Below are positions 1 through 7,729 of a stretch of DNA of 64,000 nt, in pieces. The notes beneath the pieces were generated by a model. It saw nothing but the letters and a program-made list of their open reading frames with translations. It had not been told where the DNA came from and made no database searches. The position numbers and the translations under genes were made by a program. This stretch comes from Anaerolineaceae bacterium UBA4890 (lineage in GTDB: Bacteria > Chloroflexota > Anaerolineae > Anaerolineales > Anaerolineaceae), in assembly GCA_002399085.1 (NCBI GenBank), contig DHCY01000044.1, forward strand, positions 1 through 64,000. Reading direction: 5' to 3'. Position 1 is the first letter of the stretch. Each line of letters begins with the position of its first letter.

Positions 1-77
1 ACATTTCTATTTAGCCTTGACAAATTTGCGCATAGGAACATTATGGAAAAGGAATTTTGATGAGCGTATTGTCAAAT

Positions 78-201
78 CAGCCGTACGATGGGGGTTTATC
101 TCCCTCCGCAACAGTCATGGAAGATAAGCAGCGGCAGCGGTCAAGCCCCTGCCCAACAAACAAGCCGCAGCCGTACGAAGGAGGTTTATCTCCCTCCGCA
201 A
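78..201. repeat. Two direct copies of a 34-bp hairpin repeat
   Basis: Nearly identical 34-bp blocks lie at 78-111 and 168-201, offset by 90 bp and differing at only a few positions. The second can fold as GGAGG/CCTCC around the motif TTTATCT. The spacer between them holds no convincing gene. They look like small interspersed repeats upstream of the tRNA gene; function unknown. Confidence 0.6.
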
Positions 202-218
202 TAAAAACCTCAAAAATC

Positions 219-248
219 TTGACGTTCGGGCAGTTTTGCGAGTATACT
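219..248 (+). promoter_or_regulatory. Sigma-70-type promoter for tRNA-Leu
   Basis: TTGACG at 219-224 and TATACT at 243-248 are separated by 18 bp. Transcription would begin near 255, a few bases before the tRNA 5' end at 259. Confidence 0.6.
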
Positions 249-258
249 TTCTCAACTT

Positions 259-340
259 GCCGAAGTGGCGGAATAGGCAGACGCGCACGACTCAAAATCG
301 TGTACCCTCGGGTATGTGGGTTCGATTCCCACCTTCGGCA
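259..340 (+). tRNA. tRNA-Leu (anticodon CAA)
   Basis: An 82-nt cloverleaf. The acceptor stem pairs GCCGAAG (259-265) with CTTCGGC (333-339), followed by discriminator A340. The anticodon stem CACGA/TCGTG encloses the loop CTCAAAA, giving anticodon CAA (codon UUG). The long variable arm (TACCC...GGGTA) is typical of class II leucine tRNAs, and the T arm carries GTTCGATTC. The 3' CCA is not encoded. Confidence 0.96.
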
Positions 341-344
341 TCAA

Positions 345-371
345 AAAAGCCCTCCCATTGGAAGGGCTTTT
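345..371 (+). terminator. Rho-independent terminator after tRNA-Leu
   Basis: AAAAGCCCT (345-353) pairs with AGGGCTTTT (363-371), directly after the tRNA. The 3' arm ends in a T run. Confidence 0.8.
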
Positions 372-423
372 GACTTTCTTATCGCACAGGTCTGCGCTTA
401 CCTGGTCTTCTTATCTATTTGTG

Positions 424-533
424 GCAATGTAGTGCTTGCTGCTACATTGCTTTACTCTACAGCGTGGATCCTGGCAAGACTGCCAGTTGGTGTTAGAAAG
501 CATCTCCCTGCGAGTCTGGCTTCCGCTCGCAGG
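424..533. other. Gene-free stretch with three consecutive hairpins
   Basis: No gene is supported between the tRNA terminator (371) and about 750. Within it are three perfect inverted repeats: GCAATGTAG/CTACATTGC (424-432 with 442-450), CTGGCA/TGCCAG (471-476 with 481-486) and CCTGCGAG/CTCGCAGG (507-514 with 526-533). None is followed directly by a T run. The cluster may be a structured RNA on either strand or a repeat remnant; the sequence does not decide. Confidence 0.35.
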
Positions 534-748
534 TCCTAGGGCTTTATGGATATTTTTCGCCGAACTCTTGATGTAACGATTTTGTTCGGTATCGAAGACG
601 TGATTGCATTGATTGATCTTTACTAATTGGATCATTCCTTTTCCTCTCCCATTTTAAGGTGCGCAGACACGGGCTAACTAAATTATCGGATTACGATTCA
701 AAACTAGAAAGGAAGATAATGGCTTATTTCTGCACATTGATCACGCTT

Positions 749-776
749 TTGTTACGCACAATGAGTTTACTATAAT
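749..776 (+). promoter_or_regulatory. Possible sigma-70 promoter in the spacer
   Basis: TTGTTA (749-754) and a perfect TATAAT (771-776) are separated by 16 bp. No gene follows on this strand before the terminator at 1019-1061, so a transcript of about 280 nt would be noncoding or a longer form of the small RNA described next. Confidence 0.4.
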
Positions 777-936
777 GGATAATTATGTCAAGGGGTTTTC
801 TGATCGCGAAAATTATTAAACTATCAGTAAACTGCCTTTAGTTGGTTGGTGAACCATCCAAACCACAAAGATAACTAATAACAATAGCATGGATTCCAGT
901 CAGATGGTTAAAATCCATCAAAATATCAGCAAATTG

Positions 937-965
937 TTGATATTTCAACTAGTTTGTGTTATACT
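937..965 (+). promoter_or_regulatory. Strong sigma-70-like promoter of a small RNA
   Basis: TTGATA (937-942) and TATACT (960-965) have the optimal 17-bp spacer. A perfect 8-bp inverted repeat AAATATCA/TGATATTT overlaps the -35 hexamer and could be an operator. The predicted start is near 972. Confidence 0.65.
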
Positions 966-971
966 AATTCT

Positions 972-1061
972 GATTTCATGAGAATATTGGCGCCGATGGC
1001 AGGGGACCGGTGCGGAAGGATTGCCAGTGATGAGGGAGCGAATTAGTGGCAATCTTTTTTT
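972..1061 (+). ncRNA. Putative small noncoding RNA, about 90 nt
   Basis: This interval is bounded by a good promoter (937-965) and a terminator (1019-1061) and has no plausible open reading frame. Inside it GCGCCG (990-995) can pair with CGGTGC (1008-1013). TGGCA (997-1001) can pair with TGCCA (1022-1026), which is also the left arm of the terminator, so two exclusive folds are possible. It converges on mutS2 and overlaps only its stop codon. It was compared by eye with the small bacterial SRP RNA, but the characteristic helix 8 is not convincingly present. Identity unknown. Confidence 0.5.
1019..1061 (+). terminator. Terminator of the putative small RNA
   Basis: GATTGCCA (1019-1026) pairs perfectly with TGGCAATC (1047-1054) and is followed by seven T residues (1055-1061). 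The T run is only on the plus-strand side, so it serves plus-strand transcription and not mutS2. Confidence 0.7.
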
Positions 1062-3471
1062 AACCCGGACTATGGAAAAATGCCACGCTCACACCGTCGC
1101 CACCCTCGTTATCCCCGCCTCTCTCCCATCGGGAAACATAAGCAGAGTGACGAAGTGCATCCCGCACAGCTTCCCGGACGGCGCCCGTTCCTTTTCCATG
1201 AATAATGCGTCCAAAGGGCATCCCGGCGCTAAAAGACCGTTCCAGATACTGATCAAGCCGATCCAGGGCATCCTCAACCCGCAGACCACGCAGGTCAAGT
1301 TCTATCGGAACCCCGGCGATGCCTGGCAGGGTTGTGCGTCCTTTTTTCTCGACCGGTTTTTCTTGAGGAGCATTTTCTTCAAGCGATGCATTTCTCCTGC
1401 TGAAATCTTGAGCTGAGAGCCGCAAACGCACTGCACCAGCCTGGACCTCATATTGATCTCCTTCAATAGCTGTAACGGTACCTTCCACGCCCAATTTTTT
1501 AATATGAACCCTTTGCCCGACCTGGATTGGACCAACAGGTTTGTGGGGCAGGCGGGTTTGTTTGCGGCGACGAACCTGCTTTTCGGAGTGGCTTTGCTCC
1601 AGCTCCACCAGCTTTTCTTCCACCTCCGCCAATTCGACCTTGCGTTCGGGTTCAGCCCGCAAGCGCCTGATCACTTTTTGGAGTTCCCTGACCTGGTCGC
1701 GCAGCTCTTCCAGTTCCTCATCAGCCTGGGCGTGAGCCTGGTCCAAAATCTTGTCCCGTTCACTCTCGATTTTGTCGAGTTGTCTCTCCAGCTCAGCTTC
1801 TTTCTTCTGGGCAGATTGCAGGGCTTTTTCAGAAGCAGTGAAATTCTTGTTGGCAAGATTGCGCTGACGGTGGATCTCCTCCAGAAGGTCGTCGACATGA
1901 AGGTCATCAGGGTTGATTTCTTTGCGGGCGGCTTCCAGAATCGTGGGGTCCAGCCCCAACCGCTCAGCGATCGAAAGCGCGTTGGAACGACCGGGAAGTC
2001 CGATCATCAAGCGATAGGTGGGCATCAGCGTTTCAGGGTCAAATTCGAGGCTGGCGTTGGTCACCCCCGGTGTGCCGTGCGCGTAGCTTTTGAGTTCCGG
2101 GAAGTGGGTGGCAACAAAACAGCTGATGCGTCGTTGGAGCATGTGATCGAGCACAGCTCGTGCCAGGGCTGAGCCTTCCTGGGGGTCAGTACCAGAGCCC
2201 AGTTCATCCAGCAAAACCAGTGAGCGTGAATTTGCCTTCCTTAGAATGCGCACCAACTGGCTGATGTGACCTGAAAAAGTGGATAGTGATTGTTCAATCG
2301 ACTGCTCGTCACCGATATCGGCGAACACATCTTGAAAAACGCTGATGCGTGAACCGGAACGAGCCGGTATCTGCAGACCAGCCTGCGCCATCAGAACCAT
2401 CAGCCCGATAGTTTTGAGTGTTACGGTTTTACCGCCGGTGTTGGGCCCGGTCAGAACCACTGCAAAGGTCTTGCGATCCAACTCGACATCAATCGGTACC
2501 ACTTTATCCGGTGCAAGCAACGGATGACGAGCCCGAAGAAGATGGATCAGGCTGCCGGGATGGTTGGAATTGGTTCGTTTCTCAAACGCCACTAATTCGG
2601 GCTCTGAGGCATGCAGGTCATCGGCATAACGGGCTTTCATCAGGATCAGATCGAGCTCCGCCATCACATCGCTGGTCTCAGAAAGTTCGTCGGCATAGCC
2701 GGCAATCTCACCGCTCAGGTTATGCAGCACGCGCAAAATCTCATCACGCTCGTCCAATTCCAGCTGGCGGTACTTGTTATTCCACTCCACCACTGCCAGG
2801 GGTTCAACGAAAAGGGTGGCACCTGAAGAGCTCTGATCATGCACGATGGATTTGATCTGCCCCTTATGCTCTGCCTTGAGCGGGATAACATAACGCCCGC
2901 CGCGCTGTGTGATAAGCGATTCCTGCAGCATACGCGCACTGTTTGGGTCGCTCAGGTAGCGATTCATGCGCTCCATCAGGCGCGAATGTGTGATCTTGAG
3001 TTCAGAGCGAATTTGTCCGAGCAGAGGGGAAGCGCTGTCCAGCACCTCGCCGCGCTCGTTGATGGTCTTGTTAATCAGGTCGATCAAGCCGTGTCCGTCA
3101 GACAGCCCCACCGCCATCTCTGCCAAAACAGGTGCTTCAGCAGATTTTTCAAGCAAAAAGCGCCGGGCATCCCGCGAGACGATCAGCGTGTTGCGTATGG
3201 CAAGCAGGTGAGGCGCCTCCAGCGTCATCTGGCGTCGAGCCTGGTCTGCCATTGGGCGCATATCGACCGCGCCGCGAAAATGGAGGGCGTCGGTCAGGCT
3301 CAGCAGATAGCGTGCCTGGTGGGTTTGCTCTTGCAGTGCCAGGGCTTTCTCCAGGCTGCTGGTGGGGCGAAGTTTGGTTGCCAGTTTCTCAGAAAGATCG
3401 AAGCCGGCATACGTCTTCAGTCGCTCCAGCACCTTATGAAATTCGAGTAAGATCAGGCTTTTCGGATTCAT
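1060..3471 (-). CDS. mutS2: Endonuclease MutS2 (MutS-like ATPase with Smr domain)
   Basis: An 803-residue MutS2, a MutS paralogue that family knowledge links to suppression of recombination and to rescue of collided ribosomes. From the N terminus there is a MutS core, the ABC-type ATPase with Walker A GPNTGGKT at residues 342-349, a long charged coiled coil, and a C-terminal Smr nuclease domain from about residue 722. The Smr domain has LDLRG and HGKGTG (His758), so both of its motifs are intact. The reading frame extends 33 codons further upstream, but the start at 3471 (MNPKSLILLEF) matches the usual family N terminus. The gene stands alone and is divergent from the phosphate transporter operon. 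Confidence 0.95.
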   Translation of the reverse strand: MNPKSLILLEFHKVLERLKTYAGFDLSEKLATKLRPTSSLEKALALQEQTHQARYLLSLTDALHFRGAVDMRPMADQARRQMTLEAPHLLAIRNTLIVSRDARRFLLEKSAEAPVLAEMAVGLSDGHGLIDLINKTINERGEVLDSASPLLGQIRSELKITHSRLMERMNRYLSDPNSARMLQESLITQRGGRYVIPLKAEHKGQIKSIVHDQSSSGATLFVEPLAVVEWNNKYRQLELDERDEILRVLHNLSGEIAGYADELSETSDVMAELDLILMKARYADDLHASEPELVAFEKRTNSNHPGSLIHLLRARHPLLAPDKVVPIDVELDRKTFAVVLTGPNTGGKTVTLKTIGLMVLMAQAGLQIPARSGSRISVFQDVFADIGDEQSIEQSLSTFSGHISQLVRILRKANSRSLVLLDELGSGTDPQEGSALARAVLDHMLQRRISCFVATHFPELKSYAHGTPGVTNASLEFDPETLMPTYRLMIGLPGRSNALSIAERLGLDPTILEAARKEINPDDLHVDDLLEEIHRQRNLANKNFTASEKALQSAQKKEAELERQLDKIESERDKILDQAHAQADEELEELRDQVRELQKVIRRLRAEPERKVELAEVEEKLVELEQSHSEKQVRRRKQTRLPHKPVGPIQVGQRVHIKKLGVEGTVTAIEGDQYEVQAGAVRLRLSAQDFSRRNASLEENAPQEKPVEKKGRTTLPGIAGVPIELDLRGLRVEDALDRLDQYLERSFSAGMPFGRIIHGKGTGAVREAVRDALRHSAYVSRWERGGDNEGGDGVSVAFFHSPG

Positions 3472-3582
3472 CGCAGAAAGTGTATCACGAAGCTGATTAA
3501 AACGAATTTTTCTATGCTGTAAAAAAATCCTCAACCCTGGATAAGGCAATTTTGGAATATTACTGACCAATTTCCCCGGAAA

Positions 3583-3611
3583 TTTGTTAACAAACTATAA
3601 TTCTGTTAACA
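3583..3611 (+). promoter_or_regulatory. Promoter -10 flanked by twin TGTTAACA palindromes
   Basis: A perfect palindrome TTTGTTAACAAA lies at 3583-3594 and a second TGTTAACA core at 3604-3611, with centres 19 bp apart. A consensus TATAAT (3596-3601) sits exactly between them. The arrangement is that expected of a repressor operator over the promoter of the PiT operon. No good -35 hexamer is visible. The regulator is unknown. Confidence 0.5.
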
Positions 3612-3629
3612 ATTATTGAGGCTTAATCT

Positions 3630-4673
3630 GTGGAATTTATTCAAGATCTTCTGGCAAATCCGGCTCTCTTGGTGACGGTTATTCTGACCATCGGTGTCAT
3701 TTTAGTTAATGGCTGGACTGACGCACCTAACGCAATCGCGACCGCCATCTCTACCCGGGCGATCAAACCCAAACACGCGATCCTGATGGCAGCTGCTTTC
3801 AACTTCCTGGGAGTTTTCGTGATGACTATAATCAACAAAAGTGTCGCGATGACGATTAGCAATATGGTTGATTTCGGCACAGATATCCGAGCCAGTTCAA
3901 TTGCTCTTAGCGGCGCCCTCGCGTCGATTGTTATCTGGGCTACGGCAGCTTGGTATTTCGGCATACCCACATCCGAAAGCCATGCTCTCATCGCCGGACT
4001 GACAGGTGCAGCCGTGGCGTACTACAACAGTTTCCAGGGCGTAAACGGTGCCGAATGGATCAAGGTAATTTTTGGGTTGGTGCTCTCGACGGTAGGTGGT
4101 TTTGGATTGGGGTGGGGAATAACCAAGTTAATAGAGACAATTTTTCAACACCAGGACCGTCGAAAAACTAATGTTTTTTTCAAAAACGCCCAGGTGGGTA
4201 GTGCAGCGGCGATGGCGTTCATGCATGGCGCCCAGGATGGTCAGAAGTTCATTGGCGTGTTTTTGATTGGAATGGCACTTGCCAACGGGCAAACCGTCAG
4301 CGGCGCGATGGATATCCCGATCGGTTTGATGTTGTTTTGCTCCATAATCATGTCGCTGGGCACTTCAATAGGTGGATACCGGATCATCAAAGCTGTCGGC
4401 ATGGATATGGTTAAGCTGGAGGTTCATCAGGGTTTTAGTGCAGATCTGGCAGCGGCGTTGGCATTATTGGTCGCCTCGCTGTGGAATGGTTTACCAGTTT
4501 CCACTACGCATACAAAGACTACAGCTATCATGGGTGTGGGAGCATCAAAACGAATCAGCTCGGTCAATTGGGGGGTGGTCAGAGATATGGTGCTTGCCTG
4601 GGTGCTGACCTTTCCGGGTTGCGGTTTATTAGGGTATGTGGTCACCAGGATCCTGATCGGAGTATTCGCATAA
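3630..4673 (+). CDS. pit: Inorganic phosphate transporter, PiT family
   Basis: A 347-residue polytopic membrane protein of the PiT family, which imports phosphate (often as a metal-phosphate complex) by ion symport. Both halves of the duplicated signature are visible: GWTDAPNAIATAIS near residue 30 and GLPVSTTHTKTTAIMG near residue 290. A GTG start at 3630 is used, preceded by TGAGG. The next gene, a DUF47 protein, follows after 9 bp; this pairing is widespread and supports a transporter-plus-regulator operon. Two TGTTAACA palindromes overlap its promoter. Pho-box repeats were not recognised. Confidence 0.93.
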   Translation: MEFIQDLLANPALLVTVILTIGVILVNGWTDAPNAIATAISTRAIKPKHAILMAAAFNFLGVFVMTIINKSVAMTISNMVDFGTDIRASSIALSGALASIVIWATAAWYFGIPTSESHALIAGLTGAAVAYYNSFQGVNGAEWIKVIFGLVLSTVGGFGLGWGITKLIETIFQHQDRRKTNVFFKNAQVGSAAAMAFMHGAQDGQKFIGVFLIGMALANGQTVSGAMDIPIGLMLFCSIIMSLGTSIGGYRIIKAVGMDMVKLEVHQGFSADLAAALALLVASLWNGLPVSTTHTKTTAIMGVGASKRISSVNWGVVRDMVLAWVLTFPGCGLLGYVVTRILIGVFA

Positions 4674-4682
4674 AGGAGAAAA

Positions 4683-5303
4683 ATGGGTAAAAAACGAAAT
4701 AACTACTACAACATGTTCAGCGATATCGCTGCGGATGCAATCAAAGCGGCTTACCTGTTGGAAAAAACAGTAAAAAACTACAATCCCGATAAGATTGAAA
4801 AACAAAATAAGACTATGCACGAACTCGAGCATGCCGCTGACCTGAAAAAACATCAGATGATGAAGTGCCTGATTGCGGAATTTATCGCCCCAATTGAACG
4901 GGAAGACATAGCCACGCTTTCTTATATGCTTGATGATGTTTTGGACAGCATCGAAGAGGTCTACCAGATGTTTTTCATGTACAACGTCAAAGAAATGCGA
5001 CCCGACGCCTTCGATTTTGTAGATCTTATTGTACGCAGCACAGAAGCAATGAAGGCTTGTTTCGATGAGTTTGAGAATTTCCGCAGATCTGATTTGATTG
5101 CCAACAAGATCGTGGAAGTGAATGTGATTGAAGAGCTGGCGGACGTCCTTTATTTCAAGGTGATCAGGGAACTCTACACCAAGGAGAAAGACCCAATTAA
5201 AATCATGGTTTGGGTGCGCATTTACGACCGGTTTGAGAAGATCTGCGACCAGTGTGAGCACGTTGCCGACACCATTGGTTCGGTGATAATGAAGAATTCA
5301 TAG
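4683..5303 (+). CDS. DUF47 family PhoU-like protein, partner of the PiT transporter
   Basis: A 206-residue, mostly helical and highly charged protein of the DUF47 (TIGR00153) family, structurally related to PhoU. These cytoplasmic proteins are usually encoded next to PiT transporters and are thought to modulate them. The sequence shows the typical ELEHAADLKKHQMMKCLI helix and acidic residues that could bind metal. It starts at an ATG with a strong AAAGGAG ribosome site, 9 bp after the transporter gene. Confidence 0.9.
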   Translation: MGKKRNNYYNMFSDIAADAIKAAYLLEKTVKNYNPDKIEKQNKTMHELEHAADLKKHQMMKCLIAEFIAPIEREDIATLSYMLDDVLDSIEEVYQMFFMYNVKEMRPDAFDFVDLIVRSTEAMKACFDEFENFRRSDLIANKIVEVNVIEELADVLYFKVIRELYTKEKDPIKIMVWVRIYDRFEKICDQCEHVADTIGSVIMKNS

Positions 5304-5548
5304 GTTTTCCTTACCATTTTTTTGTCATCCTAAACTTTTTTGCGAAGGGTCTTTACATTCGTAACGCCAGGATTCATACAAAGCACACTTCGTGTCGCTT
5401 CGCTTAGAGTGACCGACTCCTTGAACACTCCTGGCAGACGCCTGCACTTACAAAAAATGGATTCATAGGGAACGCTATGTTATTATTTTCTACGGAAGAA
5501 CATAGTTTTTCCTATTAATTTTAGATTTTATCAAGAGAAGGAGACAAA
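5304..5548. other. Intergenic spacer with degenerate repeat-like sequence
   Basis: This 245-bp spacer has no gene. Around 5325-5420 it carries TGTCATCCTAAAC and, further on, GTGTCGCTTCGCTTAGAGTGACC. These resemble the degenerate interspersed repeats common in bacterial spacers. No clear terminator for the phosphate operon was found. Only the ribosome site GAAGGAGA just before 5549 is clear. Confidence 0.35.
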
Positions 5549-6076
5549 ATGACACTCGAAGGAAAAAAGGTTGCTTTTCTGGTTGCGGAAGGCGTTGAAG
5601 ATTTAGAATTTTATGCGGTTGCCATGCGCTTGCAGGAGGAAGGCATCACTGTTTTGACAGCGGCGATGGACCTGAGCCCGATCAGAGGTAAGAATGGGCT
5701 GCTTGTCAAACCCGACACCAAAATCGAAGAACTGATCGCTGACGAATTGTTTGCGTTGGTATTGCCAGGCGGCTGGGCACCCGATAAACTGCGGCGGTTC
5801 AAAGTTGTGAACGACCTGGTTGCCAAGGTCAACGAACAAGGCAAGATCATCGGCATCATTTGTCATGGCGGCTTGGTGGCAATTTCTGCAAAAATTGTGG
5901 ATGGAAAGAAGTCTACCGGTTCTTTGGGAATTAAAGATGACCTGCTCAACGCCGGCGCTACCTGGGTGGATGAACCTGCATTCCGGGAAGGCAACCTGGT
6001 TTGGGGCAGAGTTGTCGCCGATATTCCGGCGTTTAATCGGGAGCTGGTGGAAGCTCTTCTTGAGGCAACCGCTTAA
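5549..6076 (+). CDS. DJ-1/PfpI family protein (class I glutamine amidotransferase fold)
   Basis: A 175-residue single-domain DJ-1/PfpI protein. The nucleophile elbow GIICHGG places Cys105 and His106, and the conserved acidic residue is in AEGVEDLE near residue 15. Family members include proteases, chaperones and glyoxalase-like deglycases, so the exact activity cannot be named. It is probably a cytoplasmic stress protein. The start at 5549 has GAAGGAGA upstream. It is followed by pdxS after 64 bp, but nothing links them functionally. Confidence 0.9.
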   Translation: MTLEGKKVAFLVAEGVEDLEFYAVAMRLQEEGITVLTAAMDLSPIRGKNGLLVKPDTKIEELIADELFALVLPGGWAPDKLRRFKVVNDLVAKVNEQGKIIGIICHGGLVAISAKIVDGKKSTGSLGIKDDLLNAGATWVDEPAFREGNLVWGRVVADIPAFNRELVEALLEATA

Positions 6077-6140
6077 GAAAAAAATAACCGCGGTTAGTGG
6101 TACAATCCCAATATCAATCAAGAACAATATTGGAGGTTGG

Positions 6141-7028
6141 ATGGAACAAGTAGGAACCGGATACGCAGTCAAAAAAGGACTCGCTGAAATGCTCAAAGGC
6201 GGCGTGATCATGGATGTGGTCAATGCCGAACAGGCAAAAATCGCAGAAGACGCAGGCGCGGTTGCAGTGATGGCTTTGGAACGCGTCCCGGCAGATATCC
6301 GTGCAACAGGCGGGATCGCCCGAATGAGCGACCCTGAGCTTGTCTTACAAATTATGGAAGCTGTCAGCATTCCCGTCATGGCAAAATGCCGGATCGGGCA
6401 CTTCGTGGAAGCCCAGATTTTGGAATCGCTGGGTGTGGATTTTATTGACGAATCAGAAGTTTTAACCCCAGCAGACGAAGCTTATCACATCAACAAGCAC
6501 AATTTCAAGGTGCCGTTTGTGTGCGGATGCAGAAACCTGGGAGAAGCCTTGCGCCGAATCGGCGAAGGTGCTGCCATGATGCGCACCAAGGGCGAGCCCG
6601 GAACTGGAGACGTGGTCGAAGCCGTGCGGCATGCCCGCTCAGTTTATGGCGATATCCGCCATCTGCAATCTCTGCCGGAAGAAGAAGTAATGACTTTCGC
6701 CAAGAACAACCAGGCACCCTATGAACTCTGCATGCAAGTTCGCGAACTGGGTCAGCTGCCTGTGGTCAATTTTGCAGCCGGTGGCATCGCCACCCCTGCA
6801 GATGCTGCCCTGATGATGCAGCTGGGCGTGGACGGAATCTTCGTCGGTTCGGGCATCTTCAAATCTGGAGATCCTGCCAAACGTGCTCAGGCGATTGTCA
6901 AAGCGACCACCCACTTTAGAGAACCAGGAATTTTGGCTGAAGTCAGCCGTAACCTGGGAGAAGCGATGGTCGGCAGATCAGCCACCCAACTTCCTGAAGA
7001 AGAAAGAATGGCTGGTCGCGGCTGGTAA
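6141..7028 (+). CDS. pdxS: Pyridoxal 5'-phosphate synthase lyase subunit PdxS
   Basis: A 295-residue (beta/alpha)8 barrel that makes PLP from ribose 5-phosphate, glyceraldehyde 3-phosphate and ammonia supplied by PdxT. The family signatures are complete, including GGVIMDVVNAEQAKIAEDAG, the ALERVPADIRA segment, the lysine in MAKCRIGH and the phosphate-binding GIFVGSGIF near the C terminus. The start at 6141 is preceded by TGGAGG and gives the normal family length. pdxT follows 24 bp later, the classic PdxST operon for DXP-independent vitamin B6 synthesis. Confidence 0.97.
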   Translation: MEQVGTGYAVKKGLAEMLKGGVIMDVVNAEQAKIAEDAGAVAVMALERVPADIRATGGIARMSDPELVLQIMEAVSIPVMAKCRIGHFVEAQILESLGVDFIDESEVLTPADEAYHINKHNFKVPFVCGCRNLGEALRRIGEGAAMMRTKGEPGTGDVVEAVRHARSVYGDIRHLQSLPEEEVMTFAKNNQAPYELCMQVRELGQLPVVNFAAGGIATPADAALMMQLGVDGIFVGSGIFKSGDPAKRAQAIVKATTHFREPGILAEVSRNLGEAMVGRSATQLPEEERMAGRGW

Positions 7029-7052
7029 GCAGAAGGACAAAGTATTCGAAAA

Positions 7053-7637
7053 ATGAAAATCGGAGTATTAGCATTACAGGGCGATTTTCGTGAACACCGC
7101 ATCAGCCTCGAAAAACTCGGGGCTGATGTGTCTGAAGTCAGGCTGCCAGAACATTTGGACGGGCTAAGTGGGCTAATCATTCCGGGTGGTGAATCCACAG
7201 CGATCGGAAAACTAATGGTCGCCTATGGTTTGCTGGAAGCTATTCAAGCATTTGGTAAAACAAAGGCAATCTGGGGCACCTGCGCGGGCGCAATTTTGCT
7301 TTCGAAGAATACGGGCAGCAAACAGCCTCTGCTCGAACTGATGGATATCACAGTACAACGCAACGCATTTGGCAGGCAGGTAGATTCGTTTGAAATTGAC
7401 CTTCCCGTCCTATTCCTGAATCCGAGCGCGCCGGATTATCACCTCACATTTATCCGCGGTCCTATCATTACCGAAGTTTATGGTCGCGCGCAGCCACTGC
7501 TAAGTTTGCCCGATGGCAGGATCATCGCAGCGCAGCAAGGCAAGCTGTTGGCAACCTCTTTTCACCCGGAACTTACTGGAGACTTGCGTTTTCACCGTTA
7601 TTTTTTGGAGTTGGCCCTATCGGAATCCGTAAACTAA
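7053..7637 (+). CDS. pdxT: Pyridoxal 5'-phosphate synthase glutaminase subunit PdxT
   Basis: A 194-residue class I glutaminase that hydrolyses glutamine and channels ammonia to PdxS. The catalytic triad is visible: Cys77 in WGTCAGA, and His171 and Glu173 in SFHPEL near the C terminus. The oxyanion motif PGGEST is at about residues 45-50. Length and motifs are normal. The end of this gene probably overlaps the beginning of the next one, which lacks a standard start codon at the expected place. Confidence 0.97.
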   Translation: MKIGVLALQGDFREHRISLEKLGADVSEVRLPEHLDGLSGLIIPGGESTAIGKLMVAYGLLEAIQAFGKTKAIWGTCAGAILLSKNTGSKQPLLELMDITVQRNAFGRQVDSFEIDLPVLFLNPSAPDYHLTFIRGPIITEVYGRAQPLLSLPDGRIIAAQQGKLLATSFHPELTGDLRFHRYFLELALSESVN

Positions 7638-7729
7638 GTCCCTTCGACCTCTATAAAATCAGCCGGACTGGTGCTATTTTACAAAGCCTGGACTCGGTTC
7701 GATTTTTCACGCGAGGTGCCCCCCTCAGT

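Noticed and set aside
972..1061. Small bacterial SRP RNA (4.5S-like)
   Set aside because: The size and a CGGAAGG segment fit, but the flanking helix 8 bases (AGGUC...AAGCAG) are not present.
1453..2172. Plus-strand frame of 239 codons within mutS2
   Set aside because: Antisense to conserved MutS2 sequence; no supporting signal.
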